The position numbers and the translations under genes were made by a program. This document shows, one piece after another, positions 12,767 to 20,456 of a stretch of DNA of 40,177 nucleotides. This DNA is from a virus. The notes beneath the pieces were generated by a model that made no database searches, had not been told where the DNA came from, and saw only the letters and a program-made list of their open reading frames with translations. Each line of letters starts with the position of its first letter. The first letter of the stretch is position 1. The stretch is from positions 1 through 40,177 of the IMG/VR virus record IMGVR_UViG_3300009149_000104. The stretch is one strand, 5' to 3'.

Positions 12767-13111
12767 ATGACTAAGACTAATGATATATTTTTTGGAGTGG
12801 TTACTGTAATGCTTATGGTATTGAGTTTCTTTGTTGGATCTATTATTGAACAGAATAGTCACGCAGAAAAAGAATTAGATAGTTGGAATACGATTGAGAT
12901 TCAGCAAGCTCAGTTGGATATGTTTAATTACAATGCTGATTACAATGCAATGTTTAACTTGAAAGCTAAAGAGGTTACGGAATTTTGTAGACCTTGCTCG
13001 ACTAAGCTATCGGCTATTCAATTAAGATTGGATTCTATAGAAAATTATAAAGGCAAATTGGTGGTACCCAATTCCGGGTATCGAAATGACAGGAAAGTTC
13101 GCAGCCAATGA
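12767..13111 (+). CDS. Membrane-anchored periplasmic protein (114 aa)
   Basis: Residues 8-26 (FFGVVTVMLMVLSFFVGSI) form one N-terminal membrane segment, followed by a polar, helical extracytoplasmic part with Gln/Asn-rich heptad-like stretches and a CRPC pair (C74 and C77) that could form a disulfide or bind metal. This topology is found in spanin-type (Rz-like) lysis proteins, but that is only a guess from layout. It sits between a terminator and the tRNA gene, with its own leaderless-type promoter. Confidence 0.7.
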   Translation: MTKTNDIFFGVVTVMLMVLSFFVGSIIEQNSHAEKELDSWNTIEIQQAQLDMFNYNADYNAMFNLKAKEVTEFCRPCSTKLSAIQLRLDSIENYKGKLVVPNSGYRNDRKVRSQ

Positions 13112-13123
13112 AAGAAGACATAT

Positions 13124-13197
13124 CGTGGGATAGAGCAGTTGGTTAGCTCGTGGGGCTCATAACTCCAAGGTCGATGGTTCGAGTCCATCTCCCGCTA
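13124..13197 (+). tRNA. tRNA-Met (CAT), initiator type
   Basis: A 74-nt cloverleaf: acceptor CGTGGGA/TCCCGCT, D stem GAGC/GCTC, anticodon stem TGGGG/CTCCA with loop CTCATAA (anticodon CAT at 13158-13160), T stem GATGG/CCATC with loop TTCGAGT, discriminator A at 13197. Initiator hallmarks are an unpaired first acceptor position (C1 against T72), the A11-T24 pair in the D stem and G-rich pairs 29-31 of the anticodon stem (with one G-T). CCA is not encoded. Confidence 0.93.
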
Positions 13198-13200
13198 CAT

Positions 13201-13233
13201 AAAAAACCTCATCAGAAATGGTGGGGTTTTTTT
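13201..13233 (+). terminator. Terminator after tRNA
   Basis: AAAAAACCTCATC / GGTGGGGTTTTTT stem with a seven-T tail, directly after the tRNA gene. Confidence 0.7.
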
Positions 13234-13245
13234 ATATGTTATTAT

Positions 13246-13279
13246 AAAAAAGCCCCTTTCTTTCGATTGGGGCTTTTTT
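13246..13279. terminator. Bidirectional terminator
   Basis: AAAAAAGCCCC ... GGGGCTTTTTT, perfect 11-bp stem with A and T runs on each side. It lies between the rightward tRNA unit and the leftward Tad2-like gene and can serve both. Confidence 0.9.
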
Positions 13280-13320
13280 GTTAGTTAAAATTTGAATTTA
13301 TTATTAACTACATCGTTTCT

Positions 13321-13857
13321 TTATTCTAATATTATCCAATCTTCAGCTAAAGCATCTGAACCACTTGGAGCCCACATAGCTACATCACTTTGAGCTGTAT
13401 ATAATTGGAAGTATGGTCTATAAACTAATTTAGTTCCTTGAGGAATATCGTGAGCTTTTTGAGTTGCCTCATTAACCTCAACACCTTCTGGGTAGCCAGG
13501 CATTATTACAGCATACATATTTTTACCATTCCATCCACTACGAGCAATTTTCTTTCCTTTCTTTGCTTCTGCTATAGCCATGCCAAAAGTTAAATTTCCT
13601 GACTGTCTATACGATTCATCAAATACATATTTAGGAGACATTGAAATATATCCAGCATGGTCATCATGGTTTGGTTTGTTTCTTTCGTCTGCTTCATATT
13701 CTACTAAATATACAAGTTCAGAAGGATCTTCTGATTCTGGCATGGACCACCCACGATATTCATTGTATTCAGCTTTAGTCATTGGTTCAGCTGAACGTTT
13801 TACTAATTTAGTTCCTATGTGCTGTATCATTGTTGCAGCAATTTTATTTTCACTCAT
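13321..13857 (-). CDS. Tad2-like (DUF2829) protein, putative anti-Thoeris sponge
   Basis: A 178-aa protein in two parts. Residues 15-86 are a phage-type N-terminal module (MTKAEYNEYRGW; LVYLVEYEADERN; GYISMSPKYVFDESYR). Residues about 88-178 are the DUF2829 domain: LTFGMAIAEAKKGKKIARSG, WNGKNMYAVIMPGYP, YRPYFQLYTAQSDVAMW and LAEDWIILE. DUF2829 is the fold of Tad2, which binds the cyclic ADP-ribose-type signal of the Thoeris defence and blocks it. Whether this homologue binds that molecule cannot be told from sequence. It is the last gene of a leftward set and is followed by the bidirectional terminator. Confidence 0.85.
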   Translation of the reverse strand: MSENKIAATMIQHIGTKLVKRSAEPMTKAEYNEYRGWSMPESEDPSELVYLVEYEADERNKPNHDDHAGYISMSPKYVFDESYRQSGNLTFGMAIAEAKKGKKIARSGWNGKNMYAVIMPGYPEGVEVNEATQKAHDIPQGTKLVYRPYFQLYTAQSDVAMWAPSGSDALAEDWIILE

Positions 13858-13877
13858 TCTATATAAATTTTTATTGG

Positions 13878-14141
13878 TTACTTGGCTTCGACCTTAATGG
13901 TCTTTTTCTTTTTTGGTGCTTTAGGTATTGGCATCCAGTGTGTAATTTTAAAGTCTTCATAAGGTTCCATTTCTCTTGTAGCAAACCAATGAGGGGGGTG
14001 GTCGGTATGTGCTGGGTCTATACATCTTTCCCAACGTTGAACACTTGATTCATATCCATTAAAGAAACCATCACCTGTAACCCATACGGTTACACCTGGT
14101 TCCGGTAATTCAAATTCTACATCTATCCATTTCATAAGCAT
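13878..14141 (-). CDS. DUF551-domain phage protein (87 aa)
   Basis: The pattern WIDVEFELPEPGVTVWVT at the start and FKITHWMPIPKAP at the end is the DUF551 signature found in many small phage proteins of unknown role; a basic KKKKTIKVEAK tail follows. The start may be ATG 14141 or the third codon (ATG 14135), since the family often begins M-x-W-I. It overlaps the 102-aa gene upstream by 10 nt. Confidence 0.85.
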   Translation of the reverse strand: MLMKWIDVEFELPEPGVTVWVTGDGFFNGYESSVQRWERCIDPAHTDHPPHWFATREMEPYEDFKITHWMPIPKAPKKKKTIKVEAK

Positions 14142-14440
14142 ATATCTATTTGTTTTTGTTCTCGCTCTTGTAAAGCGTTAAATTCTTTTTCTGTTAATCC
14201 AAATAATTTTATCACATTATTTAGTTTTTCGATATTATCAATAACCACAATCATACAATGAACTCTTAGTGTTGGATAAAAATCTTCACCTTCACCGTAT
14301 GCTCCACAATGATGTTTTTCTATTGTGAAAACTTCCATCTGAGCCCAAAACCAACTATATGATGATATACCATTGGTTTTTTTTCTGTAGTTTTTATCTT
14401 TCCGAAATCCTAAATCTTTTAAAGTTTTATCACTTATCAT
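14132..14440 (-). CDS. Hypothetical protein (102 aa)
   Basis: A 102-residue protein (ISDKTLKDLGFRKDKNYRKK; MEVFTIEKHHCGAYGEGEDF; HCMIVVIDNIEKLNNVIKLF) with an N-terminal charged part and an alpha/beta C-terminal part. Similar small phage proteins begin with a 'lkdLGF...' motif. Function unknown. It lies 3 nt after the small membrane-protein gene and overlaps the DUF551 gene. Confidence 0.75.
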   Translation of the reverse strand: MISDKTLKDLGFRKDKNYRKKTNGISSYSWFWAQMEVFTIEKHHCGAYGEGEDFYPTLRVHCMIVVIDNIEKLNNVIKLFGLTEKEFNALQEREQKQIDICL

Positions 14441-14443
14441 AAT

Positions 14444-14587
14444 TTACCAATTATCGTTTTTATTATATCCCAATGATATTGAGATAATTATTATTACCAT
14501 TGACACTATTAAGAACCAATGTATTTCTATTGACAGTATTGTGAACATGATTATTAATATTAATAATCTACTTTGAACTTCTATCAT
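14444..14587 (-). CDS. Small two-helix membrane protein (47 aa)
   Basis: A 47-residue frame of almost entirely hydrophobic residues: LLILIIMFTILSIEIHWFLI and VSMVIIIISISLGY, i.e. one long or two short membrane helices, then a polar NKNDNW tail. It is tightly placed (3 nt) before the 102-aa gene. It could be a holin-like or other phage membrane peptide; nothing identifies which. Confidence 0.6.
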   Translation of the reverse strand: MIEVQSRLLILIIMFTILSIEIHWFLIVSMVIIIISISLGYNKNDNW

Positions 14588-14615
14588 TAATCTTTAGTTT
14601 CATCAAAATTATAGT

Positions 14616-14930
14616 TTACTTTACCATGAGCGCTAAGTATTGTATGTTAGTTATCTTTACAAAAAAATCTTCTCGCTTTCCTTTTATCGAACTACTACGC
14701 CATAAACGTATAACATCTTTTTCGTGCATTCTTTCTGTTGGATGAAGATTCTCATCATTTAAAACCATTACCGTAGACTTTACCCGAGCTTCCTTAATTA
14801 TTTTTATTTTCTGAGGACGAGTAGATCGGATATATTTAGCTTCATCTTTCTTTGCGTAATAAACAATAGTACAATCTACAAGATAAATACCCGGCTTATA
14901 CCCTTCCTTATATATTCTTTTTAATTCGAT
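14616..14930 (-). CDS. Hypothetical protein with apparent ATC start (104 aa)
   Basis: An open frame of protein-like composition (KRIYKEGYKPGIYLVDCTIV; MHEKDVIRLWRSSSIKGKRE; DFFVKITNIQYLALMVK) with no ATG, GTG or TTG near its beginning. A TATATTTG box ends 4 nt before an in-frame ATC (14928-14930), exactly the box-to-start spacing of the ATG-started leaderless genes here. The first in-frame ATG is at 14768 and would give only 50 aa. Either ATC is the start, or the start codon has been lost by a point change and the gene is decayed. Function unknown. Confidence 0.5.
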   Translation of the reverse strand: MELKRIYKEGYKPGIYLVDCTIVYYAKKDEAKYIRSTRPQKIKIIKEARVKSTVMVLNDENLHPTERMHEKDVIRLWRSSSIKGKREDFFVKITNIQYLALMVK

Positions 14931-14934
14931 AGAG

Positions 14935-14942
14935 CAAATATA
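14935..14942 (-). promoter_or_regulatory. Leftward -7 promoter box TATATTTG
   Basis: TATATTTG on the minus strand, 4 nt before the in-frame ATC at 14930. It diverges from the rightward box at 14986. Confidence 0.5.
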
Positions 14943-14949
14943 GCAAAAT

Positions 14950-14970
14950 AAGTGTACTTTTAATACACTT
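14950..14970. promoter_or_regulatory. Palindromic operator candidate between divergent promoters
   Basis: AAGTGTA-CTTTTAA-TACACTT, a perfect 7-7-7 inverted repeat lying between, and close to the -33 regions of, the two divergent promoter boxes. A dimeric repressor or activator site is likely; the winged-helix product of 14998-15318 is the nearest candidate binder. Confidence 0.6.
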
Positions 14971-14985
14971 ATTAAAATAAATGTC

Positions 14986-14993
14986 TACATTTG
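14986..14993 (+). promoter_or_regulatory. Rightward -7 promoter box TACATTTG, 4 nt before start codon
   Basis: TACATTTG-TCTT-ATG; predicts a leaderless message for the gene at 14998 and is the first promoter of the late-direction block. Confidence 0.65.
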
Positions 14994-14997
14994 TCTT

Positions 14998-15318
14998 ATG
15001 AGGCTTCACAAACATTATAAAGAAAATCCGTTTAAAGATGAGGTTGGATTAAGATTAGGAATGGAAGAAACAATAACAATATCAGAATTAAGTAAGACAG
15101 CAATGAAGTTGTACTTATTTATAAGAGAATACTCCTTTAGAACTAAAGGCTATATTGTATTTGATTTTGCTATGGCTAAAGGTTTGTGTGGTTTTAAACA
15201 GAACAAATCTGTTTATAATGCGTTAAATGAATTAATCGATAAAGAAATTATTGCTGATAGTAAAGACTCCTTAGAGTATTATTACAATCCAAGATTTATT
15301 AATAATGAAAAAGAATGA
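14998..15318 (+). CDS. Winged-helix DNA-binding protein, likely regulator (106 aa)
   Basis: Residues about 30-95 form a replication-initiator- or regulator-type winged helix: LSKTAMKLYLFIREY (first helix), a hydrophobic strand, AKGLCGFKQNKSVYNALNEL (recognition helix region), and a wing IIADSKDSLEYYYNP. It is the first gene rightward from the divergent promoter pair, with a palindrome just upstream, so an autoregulator or late-gene switch is plausible. Initiator-like use at an origin cannot be excluded. Its stop overlaps the next start. Confidence 0.7.
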   Translation: MRLHKHYKENPFKDEVGLRLGMEETITISELSKTAMKLYLFIREYSFRTKGYIVFDFAMAKGLCGFKQNKSVYNALNELIDKEIIADSKDSLEYYYNPRFINNEKE

Positions 15319-15536
15319 TTATGGTAATTAGATTAGGAAATGATTTGTTAAGTGTGGATGGATTGACCGTTTACCGACCAAAGAATGATGTAAATTGGTT
15401 TGCTTGTAACAGAAAAAGAATTGGTACAATTCGATTACAAGCCTTATATTTGTTTTTACTTGAAGAAGACAAAGAACGTAGAAAACGATTTGAATTTTAT
15501 GTGGATAAAATAATTAACAAACTAATTTATAATTAA
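15315..15536 (+). CDS. Hypothetical protein (73 aa)
   Basis: A 73-residue basic protein overlapping the winged-helix gene by ATGA; a second ATG two codons in (15321) is an alternative start. Contents: VIRLGNDLLSVDGLTVYRPK, a short WFACNRKRIG strand pair, then a helical LEEDKERRKRFEFYVDKI tail. No family recognised. Confidence 0.65.
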   Translation: MIMVIRLGNDLLSVDGLTVYRPKNDVNWFACNRKRIGTIRLQALYLFLLEEDKERRKRFEFYVDKIINKLIYN

Positions 15537-15537
15537 A

Positions 15538-15687
15538 ATGAATAATAATCAAAAAATGGCATTCGCTATAGCTGCAGAAGAAGAAAATAGAGCAGCAAGA
15601 AGACCAAAAGCAAAAAAGAACCCAAGCAAAGGAAAGGGTACGATGAAGCCGGTAAGCCGAAAAGGTAAATCAAAATTTACGTATTAA
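15538..15687 (+). CDS. Small Lys-rich protein (49 aa)
   Basis: A 49-residue frame (MNNNQKMAFAIAAEEENRAA, then basic RRPKAKKNPSKGKG), with its TAA overlapping the ATG of the next gene (TAATG). The coupled position and basic composition support translation. It may bind nucleic acid; it resembles the two Lys-rich proteins near 12.2-12.7 kb only in composition. Confidence 0.65.
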   Translation: MNNNQKMAFAIAAEEENRAARRPKAKKNPSKGKGTMKPVSRKGKSKFTY

Positions 15688-16229
15688 TGTATAATGAACT
15701 TATAAATATCGATACTGATGGGAACGTGTTTTTACTCGACAACTCAATAGCGTTGATGCCTAAGATGTGGGAAGTTTATAAGGATAAATACTTAGGTAGT
15801 AATATGGTAAAATACATAGTAGGTATGTATGATTACAAATCTCCTTTCCGTAGATTGCCTGAGGAAGAAAGAATGAGCAGAGTAGCTTATTCTATTTATA
15901 GTAAGGATAAGGCAACAAGAGTTAGTGACAAACTTGTTGGAGAGGCTGTTGAGGAATATCTTAAATTACAATACGACCCGTTGATTGACCAATACAATAC
16001 GATGGGTGAGCAAATGTATAAGATGAATAAGGTTTATAAAGAAATGACTCCTACAGAGAAAAACCTTGAAGAAATGAGTAAGATGCAAGACCAGATGGGA
16101 AAAGCTGCTATATCGAGAGATAAGATTAAGGACCTAATACTTAAAGATCAACAATCAGAAGTAGTTATAAAGGGAACGGGTACCGAAGACTTTAGTATCT
16201 TTGAAGAAGATCAACTCATAGGTAAGTAA
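15687..16229 (+). CDS. Putative terminase small subunit (180 aa)
   Basis: A 180-aa helical, acidic protein directly upstream of the large terminase, sharing one base with it (TAATG). It has a YLKLQYDPLIDQYNTMGEQM segment and a long charged helix (residues about 100-155) suited to oligomerisation. Position before TerL suggests the small terminase subunit, but the usual N-terminal HTH is not obvious, so an accessory virion role is the alternative. Confidence 0.5.
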   Translation: MYNELINIDTDGNVFLLDNSIALMPKMWEVYKDKYLGSNMVKYIVGMYDYKSPFRRLPEEERMSRVAYSIYSKDKATRVSDKLVGEAVEEYLKLQYDPLIDQYNTMGEQMYKMNKVYKEMTPTEKNLEEMSKMQDQMGKAAISRDKIKDLILKDQQSEVVIKGTGTEDFSIFEEDQLIGK

Positions 16230-18211
16230 TGATAGAGGCTAAGAAATATTCTCCTGTTATTTTCGATAAGAATTTAAAGGATTATAATAAGTTAAGAAAA
16301 AATACGTCTGAATATTTTACGTTTTGGAAAGAACAAAAGCGAAGATTAAACGAAGGCTATAAACCAACAGGTGGTTCTTGGATTCCGGGCAACTACTATT
16401 TCTATTTAAATTTCTCGAAAATACATGGATTAACTCCTAGTGCAAGACGTAAATCTATGATTGCTCCAATTTATCGTGACCAAGATCACGAGTACTATCA
16501 AGAAGTACATTGGGCTAAATATGGTGATGGTAAGGATAATAAAGGTGGGTATGGAATTATTGTATTAAAAGCAAGACGTAAGGGATTCTCCTTTATGAAT
16601 GCAAATATTTTGTTACACGAATGGACTTGTCATTCTCATTCTGAAAATGGATTAGGTGCTCAACGTGAAGATTATGTTCAGGATTTTAGAAAGAAAATGC
16701 TACTCTCTTACAATGAGTTACCACCTCAACTAAGGAATAAGATACTTCATAATAATGAAGAAATCTTTATGTCTGGCTATAAGGAGAAAGAGGATGGTAT
16801 TTGGATAGAAAAGGGAATGAAGTCAATAATTCATTTCAGAGTAATGGAGAAGCCTAATGCGTTTAGGGGTGTATCTCAAAATTATATGGTATTCGAGGAG
16901 GCAGGAGAGTTTCTTAAATTGAAGCGTTCATATCAATCTTCTGAGGATTGTTTTAAAGAAGGTGATGTTTATTTTGGTACACCAATCATTGGTGGAACTT
17001 CTAATGCTATGGAGGTTGAGTCTGATGATTATATGGATATGTATTATAATGCTGCTAACTTTAATCTAAAGCCAGTATTCATTAAAGCATCTAAAGTATT
17101 TGGTAGTTTCTTTGATATGAGTACGGGAATATCTGATGTAGCTGGAGCTGATAAGTTTATTAAGGCTGAGGCAGAAAAACGTAAAGCTACGGGAGATTTA
17201 CAATCTTACTATTCCTACTTACAGGAAAACCCTTTGGAAGTAGAACACGCTTTCTTTAAGTCGGGTAAAACTCCATTTGATTTAGAGAAGATTAATAAAC
17301 AAATATCCAACATCAATACTAATCCTAATTTTCAAAGAGTACAGAAAGGAAATTTAGATTGGCCTAAGACTAAAGAGGGTAAGGAAATATTTGGTGGTAT
17401 GCCTGAGTTTGTGTTGGATGATGGCTCTGTTGACGAGAAAGACCATAACAATGAATTGTTTCCATTTGAAATTGTAGAACAACCTCTTGTTGGAATTAAG
17501 AATGCGCATTTATCTGCGGTAGATCCATATCATATTGATGATGATTTGGAAGAAATGAAGAAGAAAGCATCAGACCAAAAAGATAGGTCACTTGGCTCTA
17601 TGTGTGTGTATCGTAGATTTATTTCTCAGAATACCATTGGAGAATTACCAGTTGCTTTTTATACTGATAGACCATACTCTAAAGAGAAGTTCTATGAGAA
17701 CTGTTTGAAGTTGGCTATCTTTTATGATTCTCAGATATTAGTTGAATATAACGATGATGGATTCCTTAAATACTTTCAGCAACACAAAATGACAAGGTAT
17801 TTAAAAGAAAGACCACGTTCTGCTGATAGTCCTTGGACACAAGCGACAAATAGATATGGTATTCATATGAAGTCTTTTCAAAAGAAATTATTAACAGAGC
17901 TTGTTGATGAATACGTTAAAAAACATTGGGAAGATATATACTTTTTGAAACTATTGAATGAGTTATCCGTTTATGGCGTAAAGAATACGGATAGGGTGAT
18001 GGCATTTGGTATGGCGCTGATTCATGATATGGATGCGACTAAAAAGATTTACGATAAGGCTGACGATGAAAAGATAGAAAGAATGGAGGGATTGCCCGAG
18101 TTTCAACGAAATAATGATGGAGGTGTCATAACGATTAATACGACAAATAAAAATATTTTTGATAATACGAAAAGAAACCCTACTTTTGATTACAATTTTG
18201 ATACTGAATAG
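16229..18211 (+). CDS. terL: Terminase large subunit (660 aa)
   Basis: The DNA-packaging motor: N-terminal ATPase and C-terminal nuclease. The ATPase has GIIVLKARRKGFSF (109-122), a phage-type deviant Walker A with Arg/Lys, and YMVFEEAGEF (219-228), a Walker B with catalytic acidic pair. Upstream, GGSWIPGNYYFYLNFSKIHG (48-67) is a motif common in TerL proteins of this class. The nuclease domain has HLSAVDPYHIDDD (427-439), giving the first metal-binding Asp (D432). A second acidic cluster (VEYNDDGFLKYF) follows near 510-522. It lies between the putative small subunit and the portal, the standard packaging order. Confidence 0.93.
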   Translation: MIEAKKYSPVIFDKNLKDYNKLRKNTSEYFTFWKEQKRRLNEGYKPTGGSWIPGNYYFYLNFSKIHGLTPSARRKSMIAPIYRDQDHEYYQEVHWAKYGDGKDNKGGYGIIVLKARRKGFSFMNANILLHEWTCHSHSENGLGAQREDYVQDFRKKMLLSYNELPPQLRNKILHNNEEIFMSGYKEKEDGIWIEKGMKSIIHFRVMEKPNAFRGVSQNYMVFEEAGEFLKLKRSYQSSEDCFKEGDVYFGTPIIGGTSNAMEVESDDYMDMYYNAANFNLKPVFIKASKVFGSFFDMSTGISDVAGADKFIKAEAEKRKATGDLQSYYSYLQENPLEVEHAFFKSGKTPFDLEKINKQISNINTNPNFQRVQKGNLDWPKTKEGKEIFGGMPEFVLDDGSVDEKDHNNELFPFEIVEQPLVGIKNAHLSAVDPYHIDDDLEEMKKKASDQKDRSLGSMCVYRRFISQNTIGELPVAFYTDRPYSKEKFYENCLKLAIFYDSQILVEYNDDGFLKYFQQHKMTRYLKERPRSADSPWTQATNRYGIHMKSFQKKLLTELVDEYVKKHWEDIYFLKLLNELSVYGVKNTDRVMAFGMALIHDMDATKKIYDKADDEKIERMEGLPEFQRNNDGGVITINTTNKNIFDNTKRNPTFDYNFDTE

Positions 18212-18226
18212 ATACTTATAATACGT

Positions 18227-20416
18227 ATGGATTTTCCTCAACAGAATATTCCTGATAAAGACAAAACAGAAGATTGGCACAGAGATAACATCTTAGCCAT
18301 CATGTCTTATCATAAAGGCTACCAGAGCTTTATTGATTCAAGGAAAAAAGACCACGAGAATTATTTAATAGCTAATGGTGAGTTTGACCATAAACAATTT
18401 GAGTATGTTACAAATATGTATGGGCTAACTTCTCCTGCTCGATTTGTTAACTATCCAATGATAATGACAAAATTAGATTTATTAGCTGGAGAGTTAATTA
18501 GTCAACCTTTACAGTTTACTGTAAGTGTTGTCAATAGAAATGCCGTAAGGAAGAAGAATGAAGAAAAAATAACCTTAGCTGCTGAGGTGGTATTAAGACC
18601 TATACGTAGAGAAATTGAACAAGCATTAGGAATGCCAATTCCAGATGAAAATGTAGGGCAAGAAGTTCCTGAAGATGTAGCAAGATACCAAAAACTTAAA
18701 TTTAGAAATGCTATTGAAGAAATGGTGCATGTTGGATTGGTGTTCTGTATTCAGCGTTGGGATTTAAAGCAAACATTCAAAAGAGGTTTCTATGATTTAG
18801 CAATTACAGGAAAAGAATTTTATCGAATATACATCAAACAAGGGGATCCGTTTGTTGAAAGAATAGACCCTCGATGTATGATTTATGATTTAGGTCAGCA
18901 AAAAGAAAGTCTTGTTGATTCTAAGTATGCTGGTACTGAAAATTGGTACACAGTAAATGAAATAATGGATAGGTATGGTGTAGACTTATCTAAAGAACAA
19001 GTATATTTCCTTGAGAAATTACAAAACAATAGTTCTGCTAATGATTCAAGTGATACACTTTCTTTAGATGCTTATACTAATACAAATGGTACAGACTTAA
19101 AGATTCGTGTTTTAGACTTTCAGTGGAAAAGTATTAGAATGCTTAAACATAAAGTTTCTCCAAATGAATTTGATGAAACTACTCCTTACTTAAAGAAAGT
19201 AAAAGATACTTATAAGGCTAAGGCTGGTGAAGAAATAATATCTAAACCAATTACAGAAGTTCGTCAAGGTATTTTGGTTGGACACGATATGATGCTTAAT
19301 TGGGGAAAGAAACCTAATCAAATCAGATACGAAGAAAATTATGCCAACACAAGTATGGATTTCTTTGGAGCTATCAAGGGAAATCTTAATGGTCAAACAT
19401 TATCAGTAGTAGATTCATTAAAAAATGTTCAGATATTATTAAATATAGTAATGTATCAAATAGAATTAGCTATGGCTCGTTCTGGTGGTAAATCTATTGT
19501 GTATGATGTATCTCAAAAACCTAAAAATATTTCATTAAAAGATGTGTTTTACCACGCTAAGAATAGTGGTTTAATATTGATTAATAATAAAGCGGAAGGA
19601 ATGCTACCCAATGGGTTTAATCAATTCCAACAAGTAGATTTTACTCTTAGTCAATCTGTTGCTCAGATGATTAATCTTAAAGCAATGCTTGAAGATACTG
19701 CTGATAGATTAACAGGTATTAGCGCTTCTCGTGCTGGTGTTCAAAAGAGTGGAGATTTAGTTGGTGTTACAGAAAGAAATGTAATGCAATCTACTTTAAT
19801 TACTGCTCCTTTATTTGATATACATTATCGTTTAGTAGGGGATGTGCTTCAAGGTCTTGCTGCATTAATGAAGCCTGCTTGGGGTAAAGAAGGTCGTATG
19901 GCTAATATCTTTGGAGATATGGGTATGCAGACTTTTAAGATTGACAAGTCTGTTGGTTTAGAAGAGTATGGAATATTTATAGAGAATAGTGGAAAAGAAG
20001 TACAGCGTAAACAAGAGATGATGGGGTTACTCGAAAGATTTTCATCTTCTGGAAATGTTGATCCATTAGCTATTATTAAAGCTGTTAATGCAGAAGGTTC
20101 AAGTGAGGTTGAGTCTATTTTAACGGATGGACTTCAAGCTGTTAGAGATCAACAAGCAAGTATGGAGGAAAGAACTGTCGCTGCTCAAGAAGAAGCTAAT
20201 AGAATTAATGAAGAGAAAATTACAATGCCTCTTGAAGTTCAGAAACTTAAATCACAAACTGATATTCAATTAAAAGAAATGGAACTTAGTGGTAAGAGTC
20301 AATTACATAATAATGAATTAGAGCATAAGGAAAATATGCAAGAAGAAAATAGAAATGCTGAGTTGGACCAATTAATGTTATCTGAATCTGGTGAAGAACA
20401 AGAAGTTGAAGATTAA
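18227..20416 (+). CDS. Portal protein (729 aa)
   Basis: A large portal of the podovirus/crAss-like type. The N-terminal third has NMYGLTSPARFVNYPMIMTK and LLAGELISQPLQFTV, matching the portal pattern 'Y..i......l.Ge...rp'. A middle part has FYDLAITGKEFYRIYIKQGD and PRCMIYD, and a C-terminal helical region is rich in Glu, Gln and Lys (about 600-729). Portals form the dodecameric ring at the packaging vertex. It is followed closely by the scaffold-like gene. The role is well supported by order, size and pattern. Confidence 0.85.
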   Translation: MDFPQQNIPDKDKTEDWHRDNILAIMSYHKGYQSFIDSRKKDHENYLIANGEFDHKQFEYVTNMYGLTSPARFVNYPMIMTKLDLLAGELISQPLQFTVSVVNRNAVRKKNEEKITLAAEVVLRPIRREIEQALGMPIPDENVGQEVPEDVARYQKLKFRNAIEEMVHVGLVFCIQRWDLKQTFKRGFYDLAITGKEFYRIYIKQGDPFVERIDPRCMIYDLGQQKESLVDSKYAGTENWYTVNEIMDRYGVDLSKEQVYFLEKLQNNSSANDSSDTLSLDAYTNTNGTDLKIRVLDFQWKSIRMLKHKVSPNEFDETTPYLKKVKDTYKAKAGEEIISKPITEVRQGILVGHDMMLNWGKKPNQIRYEENYANTSMDFFGAIKGNLNGQTLSVVDSLKNVQILLNIVMYQIELAMARSGGKSIVYDVSQKPKNISLKDVFYHAKNSGLILINNKAEGMLPNGFNQFQQVDFTLSQSVAQMINLKAMLEDTADRLTGISASRAGVQKSGDLVGVTERNVMQSTLITAPLFDIHYRLVGDVLQGLAALMKPAWGKEGRMANIFGDMGMQTFKIDKSVGLEEYGIFIENSGKEVQRKQEMMGLLERFSSSGNVDPLAIIKAVNAEGSSEVESILTDGLQAVRDQQASMEERTVAAQEEANRINEEKITMPLEVQKLKSQTDIQLKEMELSGKSQLHNNELEHKENMQEENRNAELDQLMLSESGEEQEVED

Positions 20417-20436
20417 TAGAAAAAATTATATATTTG
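20406..20436 (+). promoter_or_regulatory. Promoter TTG-N20-TATATTTG
   Basis: TTG at 20406-20408, a 20-bp spacer and TATATTTG at 20429-20436 match the Bacteroidota -33/-7 consensus well. It overlaps the end of the portal gene and would drive the scaffold and capsid genes with a 20-nt leader to ATG 20457. Confidence 0.65.
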
Positions 20437-20456
20437 TATAAACTAAAGAAAAAGAT

